From Desarmillaria ectypa (lineage: Eukaryota > Basidiomycota > Agaricomycetes > Agaricales > Physalacriaceae): a stretch of 64,000 bases of DNA. Location of the stretch: assembly GCA_030407005.1 (NCBI GenBank), contig JAUDYN010000001.1, positions 868,001 to 932,000 on the forward strand. The letters run 5' to 3'. Of the stretch, positions 1 to 11,841 are shown one piece after another. The notes under the pieces are model-generated. The model was not told the origin of the DNA. It made no database searches and saw only the letters and a list, made by a program, of their open reading frames with translations. Position 1 is the stretch's first letter; each line of letters starts with the position of its first letter. Position numbers and translations under genes: made by a program.

Positions 1-278
1 CGGCCTCGATGTTTCGCCGTATGTTAATTTCTCTCAGCGACCTCTGTTACAGGTATTCGAAGGCTTAATTAGCGCTGTTTCCGGAAGATTTGCACGAACA
101 GTAGCACCGGAATCGGATTTATCTACCTCAGTCTTCTTTTCTCCTTGCATACGCGCTTTACGCATCTCGCCGAAGTAAGTCCTGAGATGCAGACGGATCA
201 TATGTTTCTGTAAGGCACATTTATGGGTGACTTGGCGAGGCCAGGGTCGCGTTGGTTACTATAAAGAGAGGCAAAGGA

Positions 279-286
279 TATAAAAG
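279..286 (+). promoter_or_regulatory. TATA box (TATAAAAG)
   Basis: A consensus TATAAAAG lies about 230 bases before an ATG in good context at 518. A second weaker TATAAAGA lies at 260-267. It supports the idea that a gene begins at 518, although the long leader between them could hide an intron or an upstream exon. Confidence 0.45.
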
Positions 287-517
287 GGCTTGATTAGAGA
301 CTGTCTCACTGTCAATGACCTGCGAAGAACAATAACGTGCGACAATCACTGTCGACCGTCCATATAATACTCCGTCTGCACGTACAGACCATCACTGATA
401 CTGCCCCCTGCGACAGCCATCTCGCACGGTTTCCAGCGCTGTATATCAAGGCCTAGACATTACCGCGGCCTCGGATTTCTAATCTCATTCTCACCCGCAC
501 TTATTTCTGTTGCTACC

Positions 518-976
518 ATGATGCGCGCAGCTTTCGATATCTACGAGCACCCAGATCTCACTTCATCGGACGTTTGGTCCAAGGCGAACCCCTCAGCTAC
601 GAGGGAAGCCCTGTACAAAGTCATTGCAGCACTTTCGCTGGCGGCTGCGGCTTCTACATATGTTGTGTATCGATATACTGGCCTAGGGAGCATTTTACAA
701 CAGAGGTGCATTTTGCTTCGTTCCCGGATCGTTGTTCATGGATCTGACGAGCCTCCTCTAGCTCAGCATGGAAATTTTGAAGGGGTCTCGTGCGCCTTTG
801 CGCGGGGGGACAACAAGGGGCAAGGGCTTACTGTCAGCGCCAGCATCAACCTGGCTGCTGTTGCATCACATCAGATTCATAACATATTTAATTGCTCGCT
901 TTTCGACAGGTACTTGTACACTATATTTGTTCGTTCTCGTTGGTTCTTGTTCTTCACTGTATCATGGCTCCCATAG
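518..976 (+). CDS. Possible first exon(s) of an unrecognised membrane protein
   Basis: The reading frame opens with two ATGs after a pyrimidine/ACC context and a TATA box 230 bases upstream. The first 60 or so residues look protein-like: an acidic start followed by one hydrophobic helix (about residues 35-52). After roughly residue 62 the composition looks random, and a GTGCAT donor follows the GAG near position 701, so the true exon probably ends there rather than at the stop at 976. I could not follow the gene further with confidence and recognise no family. It could also be the start of a gene whose remainder has decayed. Confidence 0.3.
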   Translation: MMRAAFDIYEHPDLTSSDVWSKANPSATREALYKVIAALSLAAAASTYVVYRYTGLGSILQQRCILLRSRIVVHGSDEPPLAQHGNFEGVSCAFARGDNKGQGLTVSASINLAAVASHQIHNIFNCSLFDRYLYTIFVRSRWFLFFTVSWLP

Positions 977-2880
977 TATCATATCCCCTCTCTGTGCTCT
1001 ACCGTACCATACTACACCCGTGCTTTCAACAAGGCTTTCTTATTTCTCCGAATACATCGGTTCCTCCTTATGTTGCCCCGAGTAACGCGCTGCATTGTAT
1101 TGAGACTGGTTATCACATGCGAGTGACATTAAGAGACCGCTCCAGTCATATTTTCTCGGGAAAACAATAACGGTGGAATGAGAGAGGATGCGACCGCCGT
1201 GCGTTGGGCCGGTATCGATTTGAAGCAATTGAATTACACCCGGGCCGACACTAACGAATACTCTGATTGGCGGCAAAGTGGACATGAAACGCCAACGTAC
1301 TGCGGCTAATTAATTATCTAGACAAACGCGCGTTCCAATAAACGCAGGAGTTTAGGCGAAGGAGTCATTGCCCCAGCCCCCACCATATATAGACGTCATT
1401 GCAATATTATCTCAAGTCGAGGGTGAAGCAACCTGAATCCATTCTATAGTCCAAGGAGATCAAAATTCCGACAACTAGCGCGCCGGCCTGGGACGGTCCA
1501 CCGAAGTTGGCACCAACTCGAAAGTCTTTACCGAATTGGCAAAAAGCTAGCCCCGCTTATCCATTGGCTGAGTGTCAGCCTGCGTTTCTTGTCAACAGTA
1601 TCATTGCCGAGTGGCATCGAAACACCCATGTCCGAAAGCATATCAGAACGTAATATCTGGTGAATGACACAACAAGATCATTCGCCACTTGTTATTGGTG
1701 TGTATTAATAGATCCTGATGCAGAACTTGTCAGTAGCATTGAAAACATTAGGGTTTCGCAAGCCCGGAGTGTGCTCGGCTCAATTCTACAATATCTTTCT
1801 CTGGTCGGGTACGAGACCGTCAAAACTGGTTAGTACGCAATTTAGCCGCGGTGATATGGCACGCATCCAATCTCCACCGCATCTCCCACACGTTTAGTCC
1901 ATAGATAGATGAGCTGATCCTGTATACCCTTAGCCTTGATGACTTGCGTATAGCACTTATGTCCCTCAGGATGGAACGGGATTCGAAACGGCCATCCTCG
2001 CTCTCGCGCCATGGGCAGGTCGCCCGGAGATGTCCTCACCATTATACTCCTCCGTCGGTCAAGGCAAAAGATGCTCTAACCCTTGTATTTCCTCCTTCGT
2101 GGCTGTAATTAGCGGGCATTTGCGTCCGCAGGAGGAACCTCTTATCCTCGTACTCGTTGGGGATGGAATCACCTACGTTCGTGCCGCCAGAATACTTGAT
2201 GGCTTCTTGATCTACGGCGAATCCAGTGTCGAGTGTCGGGACGTTCGGGGATGTAGAGTTTGTCCGAGGGGAAACTTGATGGGTCGTCCAAGAGGCACTT
2301 GAACGTTTTGCTTACCTCTTTATGTCGTGGCCAGTCGGCTTTGTTGCATTCTGTGTTGTGGTAATACTAGCTTACCACTGATTTACACCTAAGAGACTGA
2401 GGAGTCAATAAACCGATAATGTGGAGAGCACATGAACTTCTTTGCTGTCTTCCCGCAAGCTTGGCAGGTCTTCCAGGACAAGACAATATTGGTTCAGGTT
2501 CAAACTGATATCACGTTCGAAAGACAAACCAACCTCCATCGCAGTCGAAGACAAGGGACAAGGAAGTTTATTTTTGTCTCTTTAACCGCAGCTTGTGATA
2601 TGCCGTTCCAGTGCGACTGAAGGTCTTCTGAGTAATCCGGGCCGAGGATTCGGAATTGTATGACAGAAGACAAGCTAACATCCGCAAATGGGCCTCCGGA
2701 ACCTACTCCCCGTGTTGCATATGGTGCTGGAGTTTTTAACGTACTTGCTTAGATGACGTTCTGGGCATGTTCTTCTTGATCCTAGATTCGAGGAAAAGAG
2801 TGAACCGGGAACAGCCCTAGTTCTTTGTTAGCCGATAAAGATATGCTTCGGGGAGATCCCCTAACCTTTGGGCGTTCTTC
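977..2880. other. Intergenic or decayed sequence
   Basis: No family is recognisable in this stretch on either strand. Some reverse-strand frames at about 1.84-2.3 kb look slightly protein-like but are interrupted by stops and lack clear splice sites. I see no repeats, RNA genes or strong promoter signals. Confidence 0.4.
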
Positions 2881-2889
2881 CATGTAAGG

Positions 2890-4012
2890 TCACTGTACCA
2901 GCACCAGCGGGAATTTGGGCGTTTGCATCATTGGGACCAGAGGACCTAAACTTTGTTTTAGTGCGTGTGCTATCATGATACTAGGCAAGATAATAACCGT
3001 CCGGGGAATATCCAAACTTGGTCTCTTGAGCGTTTTTAGTTGCTTCACGAGCTGCGAAAGTTTAAGACAAGGACAAAACACGTCAGAATCTATGAGTACC
3101 TTGTCGGATGGCTCAGGCCAAGCAATTGCTTGACGTCTAGAATCTCCATGATGAGAAAATGATCGTTGTCGGTGTAATATGTAACGAAGGGGATGTCGTT
3201 CCCGCCTTCTTGCGTAATGCCTAACGAGGCCTTGTTCGTTATTGCCTTTGTACCCATCTACGCGCCTGTGATGTCCGGAGCAGCTTTTTGGCAGCCTCAG
3301 ACATGTTTTCCATTTGCATGAAAGCAAAAGTCGGGAAATGACAAAAGACGTAGCTTTACAAACACATCAGTTCTTCATTGCCAGTAGAATATTAACAAAG
3401 ACTCACGAGTCCATTCTTTTCGCGTCTTTGAATCCATTAAGCTTCACTGAGCTAATAATGTTTGACATGAACTCAGTATTTGCTTTCTCCCAGTTTGGCC
3501 AGGCGGGGAACACAATAACGTCAAGCTTGGAAGAGGTCAGGTAAGTTTTCCCATGAAACAGATTATCGATCCTTTGAGAACTCCACAATGCGTAGCGCAA
3601 GTTCTCGATGACTTCCTCGTTGGATAAGGCGCGCGCTTCTGGAGGTGATAGGCCGGAAACACCCATACATTTTAGCCAGATGAGCGCCTCCATGCGATTC
3701 AAGGTGTTGAAGGCGCCGTCGTCCTTGTTAGGATCGGCAATTCCTATTTTTGACGCGACCTCAACAATCTCATCATCAGAGAGATATTGTCTGTTGGCTG
3801 GGTACTGAGAAAAATCGGCTATGATAATGGGAAAGAGGAAAGGGAATGTCGTCGGCAGCCTGCATCAGCCGATAGTGGCGGTGTTCTTGTTTCGGGGTCC
3901 TGGCGTTCATGTCCATCTTGAGACTTCCCTTCTCTTCGTTGCTGGCCACATTCGTCACCATGCCCTGCCCTGATGTACCTTCCTGCCTCATCTCACTCTC
4001 TGTATGGTCCAT
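2890..4012 (-). CDS. Unrecognised intron-rich protein
   Basis: An ATG at 4012 opens an N-terminal exon. A ctcag acceptor then starts a strong coding exon (3804 down to about 3408) of about 132 codons, rich in Trp and charged residues, beginning YPANRQYLSDDEIVEVASK. A GTGAGT donor follows, and the next exon (from about 3357) contains a Met-rich stretch ending SEAAKKLLRTSQ. A further exon (from about 3220) reads ITQEGGNDIPFVTYYTDNDH. The splices between these three are phase-consistent; the first intron (GTGACG donor) and the last exon are less sure, and a one-base problem near 3100 could mean decay. I do not recognise the family and assign no function. Confidence 0.5.
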
Positions 4013-4148
4013 CTTAAAGACACGGGTACTGCTGATTGCAGAATTTGTTGATCTGCAATTTCAGTACAACACCTGACCCGTATGCCGAAGGTACACGTAC
4101 CTCAAGACGATGTAATAAAATCCTTTCGGCGATGTAGTCACCTATATA

Positions 4149-5620
4149 TTGCCTATACAATATCCGTCAACATTTAGGCAGCCAGTCAAGGGAATCTTCA
4201 TCACCTTTCGAGTCGTCTCTCTCGCCGTTCTCCTGCCATACTGGACAGCTCGCTACATCCTCCCCAAATCGCAGCCCAGAGCATCCTGGTCTCTCAAAGA
4301 ATGTATCGGTGTTCGGATGGTTCACTGGATGATGCCCGTCGTCTCTTTATGTGGCATTCCTGCCTAGTCGACGGACAAGACGTGCCAAGTAAGCGAAGCA
4401 GAGCTGAAAGTGACTTCTTTCGTTTGGCTTGAACCCGCGGACGAGTGCTTGATCAAAGGCGTGGCTAAGGATGAGAAGGTCAGAATGATACGGGTTCCCG
4501 GGTATGTTTGGCCGAAAGAGAGCCTTTTGATGCAGGGAGAGCATGTTGATGGCCTTGTCGACTTGTAGATACATGGCGGGGGATATATGATAGGCAGCGG
4601 ATCAGAGTATTTTGGGGAATGTGGTACGGGAACTCGTCGTATACGTTTAGAATACGACACTCAATTACATTTAGGCATCGCGAGGAATATCCAAGAACAC
4701 AGTCAAGTCAAACACGTCCTCTGTATGGTGCTCGAATATTGTTTCCGTGGATGACTTTTGACAGTACAGCCAATCAGCCGTCGATTATCGCCTAGTACAT
4801 GAATCCTGTTATCTTGCGCAATTGCTGGACGCTATTGCTGCCTATTGTCACCTAGTCAATGTTTGCAAAATTGATTCATCAAAAATTGTTGTATTCGGTG
4901 CATGTGCTGGAGGTAGAATCGTCTTTTCTGATCTACTACTCCGCGTTTGATCAGTTTTCAAGGACATCCTGTAATGTTACTAGCTAGATATCTGTACGAA
5001 GAGAAAGCTCTACCCATGCCGGGTGCCCTGATGGTTTTTTCGGTGCGTAATTCTTGCATTTTCTGGAAACACACTGATTTTTATCTAGCCTTGGCTGGAC
5101 ATGGGTATGTTACATTACAACGTCAACGCTTATGGGCTAACACCTTTTCTCTAGTTACTGATTACGAGCATGAAGTCGAACACAAGAAAGTCATACGACC
5201 CAATGAAGAAATAGACCTCCTCTCGACAGCGGTGATTGAGAATTTGCGATTCCTTGGTCATCATCCGACTAGCCTGCTTTGGTCGCCGTATCTCACTTCT
5301 AGTCAGTGCATTTAATTCGCAATCATTTATTCAACATCTAACCCTATATTATTCTAGATAGGGCCCCGAAGGAATCCTATATTGGCCACCCCAAGATTTT
5401 CATTTCCATTGGCGATGCCGAGGAGTACCAAAGAGAGTGCGAACAGCTTGCTGATCAGATGAGAGGTGGAGGTGTCGACGTAACACTCGATGTACAGAAA
5501 GATGCTGTACACCACTTTTTCGGGATGGCGCTGCCTGTCATCCCGTCTGAGGTGGCTCGAGCTCAGGTTTTGGAGAATGTGAAAGCGTGGCTCCAGGAGC
5601 ACGCCACCACCACTGAGTAA
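4149..5620 (+). pseudogene. Alpha/beta-hydrolase fold-3 (HSL-like esterase) pseudogene
   Basis: Conceptual pieces in order match a fungal Abhydrolase_3 (hormone-sensitive lipase type) esterase. They are an N-terminal segment at 4185-4365; a segment ending in the oxyanion-hole motif HGGGY (4572-4586); a nucleophile-elbow region near 4885-4910 reading GACAGG where GDSAGG is usual; a segment at about 4960-5035 (ARYLYEEKALPMPGALMVFS); and a C-terminal block (about 5365-5620) with GDAE and HHFFG, the expected acid and histidine regions. The block ends at a TAA near 5620. An in-frame TAG (4566-4568) sits directly before HGGGY, frames shift between pieces, and the catalytic Ser is Cys. This argues for a dead gene rather than only missed introns. 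Members hydrolyse short-chain esters; this copy should not. Confidence 0.75.
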
Positions 5621-5639
5621 ATGTGAGATTTCCGTTGCT

Positions 5640-6688
5640 TCCAAATAGGTAACGGCTCATATGTCAATCTGTACAGAATGTCATGATAGCACTACTTCCA
5701 TAGTACATCCACGCACCGCTTGACTCTGCGAGTTCAAGCTCCAATCCTTCTTTTTCTTGCCTGAGCGCGTTTGTTTTCCATTGTGATTTTCATCCTGTAT
5801 GAATGCAATTTCCTAGGGGAAAAACGAAACCAAGCTAGGCGCGTCGGTGGCGCTTCAAGTTTTCTGGAGTAAGATGGATCACAGTTATGCCATAATGCAT
5901 CGTGAACACATTCAGCTTACAGCACAAATACGAAGAAGGAAAAGAAGGAAAAGGAGACAAATCAGAGCGAGGTAGCGGTCTGCAGATTCAATATCTGCTT
6001 ACCGGCTCAGGATCATCACTGCAGCCGCACCGGACGTAACATACGGCAATATCCTGACCCGAATCAGGTACGTTCGCCGTTTATGCATGTCTTCAACACT
6101 GATATGTCACTCTCATTGGCGAGCGAATACATTTGAGCCGCAAATTTTATTAAATTAATCTCAGCTCAGTGCGTAGCAGTCCTCCCTGCGATAGGTGACT
6201 TGGAATGGGGGCTTCTCAAAGTTATTTGTAGAAGGCGAAGCTAAGGAGCCTAAAACCAACTGACTTCATGCTCCAGTGAAAAAGTACCACCGGTACTGAA
6301 TGGTTGAGTGCATACTACAACAATAAACCTGGACTCCAATGATGTTAGCTACAACGTTTGTACAACGTATTATTTACACCGCCCACAATATTCTCGATAC
6401 AAATCTGCTCTATTGCTGCCGTCTAGACATTACCCTGATCCCAACTCAACTCATCTCGCTTCTCTGGTTGATGTGTCCGTGTATCTTGTTAATCAACGCA
6501 CTCGGAGATGATGGATGTCGAGCTCGGCAGCTATTATTGAGTATGGAAACCTCCTTTCAGAGTGGAATAGACCCAATCTTCCGGGAGATCGCCAAAGCTG
6601 CTGGCATTCCTATTCGCATCAGAATACATTGCTGGTCTGTTGCTGACAACGGGCCAGTGCAACAGCGATTTCAAAGCATCATGTCATA
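5640..6688. other. Intergenic sequence with one unassigned open frame
   Basis: No supported gene. Forward frames around 6.34-6.71 kb are open for about 120 codons and hydrophobic at first, but lack a recognisable domain and splice signals. Sequence similarity between the two DUF6534 copies begins at about 6706, just downstream of the first copy's stop codon. Confidence 0.35.
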
Positions 6689-8260
6689 TCAGGATATAAG
6701 GTCGTAACATTTGGTATCGTTGTTTATTGCAAGAAAAGACAAACAAATCAGAATAGGTTCCCGTACACGGCGTGGGCTTAAAGAACGTAATCTAACAGTT
6801 ACGCGGTGGAGCTTTCGTCCTGTGGTTTTTCCTTGGGGAGAAATCAGCTTCAATAAACAACATGAATCGTCATGACTGACACTCATTCGGCCCATTTCAT
6901 GATCATCATTGAATCCCACTTTAGGTATCGTGACTACATGAGCCCGTCCTTGCATCCCGTCCGCAGGCCGTGTGCCTTCTGTTGATTGGGGGGTGATATC
7001 CTGTATCATAGTGGTCGTGATGCTCATATCAGTAGAAGCCGTATAGGTATCCCGTCCACCTATAATTCGGATTCGCGAATTCAGCACCATGTAAACGGTA
7101 TTAGCATACAGCTTGGGCATGATGAAAGCGGGTGTCCCGTAGAAAGTCTGATGAGGGAACGCGAAAAAGAGGATAAGGTTAAGCAGAGCGACAACAGCTA
7201 AACATAAACGGGGTTACTCTTCCGACTACGATGAATGGTGTGGAGTCAATAGTACCTGTCACAGATCCCGTTTCAATAGTGAGACGAATTAATTTCGTGA
7301 CAAGCATTCGGGTACGATGGAAACCAGTATCGCTGCGCAGAAGCTACGAAACGGAATCAACGTCAATGAAAATAACTGAGAAAGAGAAAGAGCTCACGTA
7401 GTAAGTCATAAAAATAGCGATAACGATATCACATAAGGCGGAGGCTCCACACCAAATCTGCACATGGATCAACACAGTGAACACGAGACGCCTGATCAAT
7501 TACTTACCCCGACAGCGATGGATGTCTTCCGATTATTGAGTTTAGTAACGTTGCCTGCTTCGAAAGAGTAGGCGCCTGTGATTATAGCTGCTACAGAACT
7601 GGTCAAGGATACCTGTAAATAAATGAGCTAGACTCTCACGGGGAAAGAGCACGGCAACGAACACAGGTGACAAATATAGGGACGATTTGAGACCTCGACA
7701 ATATGAAGATTCGGTACGCATAAAAAACCTGCCCGACAAAAGCAACTGTGGTCTGATAAATAACAAAAAACGACCAGAAGATGTTACACGCACCGGCAGC
7801 GCTCATGATGGGGACAGTTAGCCAATCAAAATGCATGTCAGTGACGGCTTCGATATCACCGAAGCCGTAACCGAAGCCTGCAAAGGCATCGTGGGTGGCG
7901 AGCATTGTCTGACCAAATTCAACAATGTAGGTGCCATAGACGAGATATTTCGTGAATCGTCTGTCCTTCGGAAATGCCAGATAGTAAAGATCTAATAATA
8001 AATGGATTAGAAACAATATTCGTGGAGAATGAGCAACGCACACAGCTGCACTGAAAGAGTCCCGAAGAGCCCCCAGTGCAAGAGGAGGGCGACGATCTGA
8101 ATCGCCGTGTTAGGGATTGAATTCCCTAAACGCCAGGGAAAAAAAACGAACCACAGGTCCAGACCTGAAATAAGATGATTCAGTACATATTGTGACTGCT
8201 CGAATCCACGGTCATAACTTACACTCGTGCTATGGGATAACCTGCGGGGACGGGCAACAT
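6689..8260 (-). CDS. DUF6534-type seven-helix membrane protein, copy 1
   Basis: This is a multi-pass membrane protein of the agaricomycete DUF6534 family; function unknown. The ATG at 8260 starts MLPVPAG, and a GTTATC donor joins to LDLWFVF. The spliced product then shows the family landmarks in order: GNSIPNTAIQ, LYYLAFPKDRRFTKYLVYG, DMHFDWLTVP, GQVFYAYRIFILSRS, LNNRKTSIAVG, IWCGASALCDIVIAIFMTYY, RLTIETGSVTA and MPKLYANTVYMVLNSR. About seven hydrophobic helices are followed by a Ser/Thr-rich hydrophilic tail. Eight exons are separated by introns of roughly 40-65 bases, all frame-consistent. The tail runs to the stop at 6689, about 55 residues beyond the paralogue at 11842-13241, and this extra part has unlike composition, so the ancestral stop was probably lost. 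Estimated length is about 395 residues. Confidence 0.8.
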
Positions 8261-8449
8261 GTTGTATCTGTGGTGGTTGTGCCAGTCCCGAGGGGCAAAA
8301 GAAGCTGTACATATATTCCTGATAGTTATCGTGAGATTTTGAAAGACGGCGCACGAATACTCAAGGCAGGTCAGCATCACACCATAGCAACTGAGCTGAA
8401 TGACCATTAGCGGTCCAACTACTCTGATTTCAACCATATTCATCAGTAG

Positions 8450-10280
8450 TAATCAGCGCATTGACCCCTCAAAATAATTGTCACGGTTCCATTCCCAGAC
8501 CGGGTGAGAAGAAAATCTCCAAATCAAGTTATAGCGGGGGAGATACTGGCGCATTGATATCAAGTTGAATTTGAAACCACCTCGGAATAAACTGTGAGAA
8601 GGAACATGAAGCCCCCCTGACACTTCGTCGTACTACAGGGGCATTGAAAGCAGCTTCTCCCGCCATCGAAAATCTTCCTGATCTTTCAGTGTCTAATGAT
8701 TTTGTTGGTTCGAACAAGTCCTACCGCTCGGAATGCGGAACCAATGTGGACTACGGGTAGCCAGAAAATCTCACTCTGTGAGGAAAGCGGTCAAGGAGAG
8801 GCACAACTGGGCCAGAGCCTCAGCTCGAGGGCTCGTCGCATCGAAGGAAATGAAACCGTGGGAAGATAATATGCCATGTACCGAAATAGAAACCCGAAAC
8901 AATGACCATCATATTGAGACCATACATCCCACAATCTACAAGAATTCTTGACTTGATTTCCTAAGCAACCAGTGCTGGAGACAATCTTGTCAACGTGGAC
9001 TGAAAATGTGCCCTGGCATGGTAGGTGGAAGGATATTATCTATTATTGGACCGATAGAATAAGTCACTTGACCGCCAACATTCAAGAGCTCTTGACATTC
9101 CTTCCTAACCCACCTCAGCCAGGTCCAGATCTATCGATAGGGACGACAACGAGGGTCTATACCGCCTTGATACCGCCCCTCGGGATCAGCCGATTCTCAC
9201 CCGACTAGTCAGGCTCCCTGAACTCACAGTGACAGATTTTATCACTTCGACGGTCGTTGACTTTGATGTTAACGATGTATCTTGTCAGTCGATGGTACAG
9301 TACCTTCAGCTTGTGTGAATATTGGAATTCGAGGATGAAAACTGCACGAACCTGTATGGCAAATATACTCCTAGAGCAATAAATCCTATCATTCACGCCA
9401 TCGCTGACGCTGCTCACCTCCATGGCAGATTCACTCTGCTCTGCTCACCTCTCAGGAAACTCCAATTTTCACCAAAGGGGAATTTTTGAATAACATTTGT
9501 CCGAAAAATGATGCGGTCGAGGAGGAACTTAGCATTGAACATATCCAAGTCTGCTCTAACCATGATAAGGCGTTCTAGGTATTGCTCTTTGAAGGCAGAG
9601 CAGTTCAGCCGGCCGTTTCGTCTTGACGTCACTAGGAGGCAGGAAGGTGTCGCCTCCATAGCCGTCAAGGTTAGTCTTCATCGGGTATTGATCCTGTTGG
9701 AATCCTAGGTATTGCGCAGGGTAGGCTCCAGGCTGGTAAAGCCAGGTGTAAAGAAATTGTTATTCTATAGCTCCTACAGAGCTCATATTTATACTACTTC
9801 ACACTAGAATCTAGAATGTACTACGACTCTCTTGCTTACTCATCGACTCTCGGCATGATGCCGGATTGCTCCTTCTAGAACTTTCCAGCAAAATCCCAAC
9901 AGATCCATGTCGCCATCTCACGCAGTGTAGCTTGCGTTTCAGATGCCAATTACTTCACATGTCATGTAGGGTGCAACTTTTTTTCCCGGCAGTTCATCGA
10001 AATTGCAGCACAGCTACGTGAAGCCTTCATCATCACTGGTCTCGACAGACATTTCATAGAATATTTCTAGTCCGCTCTATGAATGTATCGTGCCCAGACA
10101 TATCCTACTTCTATCACCTACGTTAAAACTTTACACAGCACTCCTTTTATACCCTGATCTGAACAGAGGGCCCACGCAAGTTGAGGCTAACATTCTAGTC
10201 ATTGCAATGAAATTCTCCAAATTGAATCCCGGCCGCCGCGTCGCAGATCCTCCTCTGACCTCTTATGAATCTGACCTCAG
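8450..10280. other. Degenerate region between duplicated modules
   Basis: The first 150 bases still resemble the sequence upstream of the second DUF6534 copy (for example ATAAACTGTGAGAAG occurs near 8587 and 13503). At 8970-9490 the forward strand holds protein-like pieces in shifting frames (for example LVRLPELTVTDFITSTVVDFD near 9208-9270), which I could not assign. Nothing else is supported. Confidence 0.35.
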
Positions 10281-10283
10281 CTA

Positions 10284-11686
10284 ATGGATACAATACTAGA
10301 TGCAGAGGAAAGCCAGGAAGGCGATGAAGACGATAGCCATGTCGGGGATGAAGCAGATCAAAGTAATATCCCAGCTGTTCCTTTACAATTCGCAACTAAT
10401 ACGGTATATTAATTTTCTACATCTACTACAAAATGTGCTAATGTCGTTTGTTAGATAATATTGCAACATCCATGGCTGCAGTTCAGCGACATACACTGTA
10501 TCCAACTATCTATGGATCCTCAGAACATTCCAACAACCAGTTACAAGAACTCTGGCCTCGTAATGGACGACCTCACGCTGTCCTTGCTGCAATAGTGATC
10601 ACTATTACAGCTTTGCTGTCGTGCTCCTCACATTTCATCGACAAACCTTGATGTGGTAACACTCCTAAGCCAGATTCGGGCCAGTCGATGGATCACTGTG
10701 TAGAATGGCCGCGCTGAAGGCTGTGAGGAGCTGTTTATTATCAATACTGTGCCGGAAACGAACTCGGATATGATTTGGTGGGAGTTCTACATGTACGAGG
10801 TGGTCCTGAAGCAATGTTCCAAAGACCTGTCGGCGGTTGGTTCGCTTTCTGCATTGAGGATGTCAGGGATAAATTATAATCTGGAGAAAATGTACGGCCT
10901 AGGCTGGTCCGAGGTCAAGAGGTCTACTATGCTCAAGATGCCGTGGTAAGTGACCAGGCGTCTTCAAACGTCATTCATTAAGCGGTCCTTCTATTGGGAT
11001 TTGCAACTTCAAACTTGTGCCAGAAGATTCCTGAACATTCGGTACCATCAATTTGGCACGATACTAGGATATAATTAGGTACTTTAGTAGAACATTCTAG
11101 ATACATTCTGTAGTATTTAAGGAACTCGTCTCAAGCTCTAATAGCTAACAATTCAGTATTCTCTACTCAGCAAGCCTCCCACTGCAATGGTTACAACACC
11201 TTCAGGCGGAAATTGTAGAGTTGGTCAACCAATTACATTCATTGGGTATCTTGCATGTTGATCTTGAGCCACAAAACGTGGCGCAAACCCATGGGGGATT
11301 CAAATTCTTCGACTTTAGACGATCGGAGCTGCATTATTGCCAGTATAAGGAGTGCGACGAGTTACAAAATCTGTTGAGTGTATAGATAAATTAGCGGTGC
11401 ATGCTATTTTATTATTTTTTATCACTTCATTGCTTTAGACGTGCCTGATGACATATACAGATGTGTTGAAGCTCTGGTGCTAATTTGTAAAGAAATCCGT
11501 AGAAATACCGATATTGATTACAATGGAAGGGACGAACAAAGAAAAGACTTGGCGTGGCTTGGAGATGGGCCGAAGATGTGCACGTCCGTACTTCGTCATG
11601 AAGCTAGAAAGATAGGCTCGGAAAGCTATCTTTTGGATAACTACGTATATAAGCTGGGCGGGACACATTTCAGTACTTTACTGTAA
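10284..11686 (+). pseudogene. Protein-kinase-like gene, decayed
   Basis: Pieces of one agaricomycete kinase-like protein lie in order. They are an acidic N-terminal exon (ATG 10284, donor at 10404); a segment near 10665-10945 including GCEELFIINTVPETNSDMIW and EFYMYEVVLKQ, typical of a beta3/alphaC region; an exon at about 11156-11383 with the catalytic loop HVDLEPQN (His codon 11254) and DFR where DFG is usual (Asp codon 11311); and a C-terminal exon to the TAA at 11686. An in-frame TAG at 10701-10703 replaces what reads like a Trp codon. The altered DFG and the stop argue for loss of function. It runs convergently into the second DUF6534 gene, 155 bases away. It could be a kinase-fold protein rather than an active kinase. 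Confidence 0.65.
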
Positions 11687-11841
11687 GGGTATAACTTTGG
11701 TATCGGTGTTTATTACAACAGACAAAGTAAATAAAGCAGGGGTGCTCCAGCAGTGTTGGCCCAAAGGACGTATTCTGACTGTTACGCAGCGAGGCTCATG
11801 TTTTCGTCATGTGATTTATCCTTGGGGGAAATCAGCTCCAA

